NCBI GenBank assembly: GCA_021778975.1
Contig: JAJYBO010000013.1
Span: 1-23,746, forward strand
DNA length: 23,746 nucleotides
Direction: 5' to 3'
Origin: Deltaproteobacteria bacterium
GTDB taxonomy: Bacteria > Desulfobacterota > Desulfobacteria > Desulfobacterales > Desulfatirhabdiaceae
The notes below the pieces were generated by a model. The model worked only from the letters and a program-made list of their open reading frames with translations. It searched no databases and was not told where the DNA came from. Shown here piece by piece: positions 23,734 to 23,746 of the stretch; position 1 is the first letter of the stretch; every line of letters begins with the position of its first letter. The translations under genes were made by a program, and so were the position numbers.

Positions 23734-23746
23734 TTTTTTTTCTGGA

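Noticed and set aside
23707..23741. Intrinsic terminator after the last kinase (GATGGC/GCCATC stem and T8)
   Set aside because: The stem lies in coding sequence and is separated from the T-run by 8 bases that include the stop codon; the downstream context is cut off by the window.

Overview
The window reads as a chromosomal segment of an anaerobic, probably sulfate-reducing bacterium of the Desulfobacterota (Desulfobacterales-like). This rests on three observations: a Desulfovibrio-type single-cluster ferredoxin, a protein resembling the DVU0298 family, and a class 1B dihydroorotate dehydrogenase beside a ferritin-like protein and large PAS/GAF sensor kinases. Base composition is moderately GC-rich and coding density is high. 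The assignment is inference from gene content; no rRNA or other marker is present. No tRNA, CRISPR array, insertion sequence or phage gene was seen.

Region 1 (1-6051, minus strand) is one run of genes transcribed leftward. In transcription order it holds a small ferredoxin, a HEAT-like protein, a TolC-type outer-membrane protein, a HicB/HicA-type toxin-antitoxin pair, a lipoprotein membrane-fusion protein, and the first 705 codons of an RND pump that runs off the left edge. Several junctions are 4-base stop/start overlaps. TolC, adaptor and pump would form a tripartite exporter spanning the envelope; its substrate cannot be read from sequence.

Region 2 (6237-11524, plus strand) is the translation cluster infC-rpmI-rplT-pheS-pheT. 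infC appears to start at an AUA codon behind a perfect Shine-Dalgarno sequence. The cluster's gaps hold hairpins and several arms of a palindromic repeat, including a roughly 127-bp element between pheS and pheT. A solitary PhnD-like binding lipoprotein follows pheT.

Region 3 (12559-14867, minus strand) holds pyrD (class 1B, without pyrK beside it), a ferritin-like/rubrerythrin-type protein and an enlarged nicotinamidase-like cysteine hydrolase.

Region 4 (15114-23733, plus strand) is a signalling locus. A PAS hybrid kinase overlaps the gene for a GAFTGA-containing, sigma-54-type response regulator. These are followed by an ErcA-like iron alcohol dehydrogenase and two more hybrid kinases. The first carries an N-terminal RKSYYP motif; the second has a GAF domain with four clustered cysteines. 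By analogy with ErcA and its partner kinases in Pseudomonas ethanol regulation, this may be an alcohol- or redox-sensing system. It is the best candidate here for incompletely described biology.
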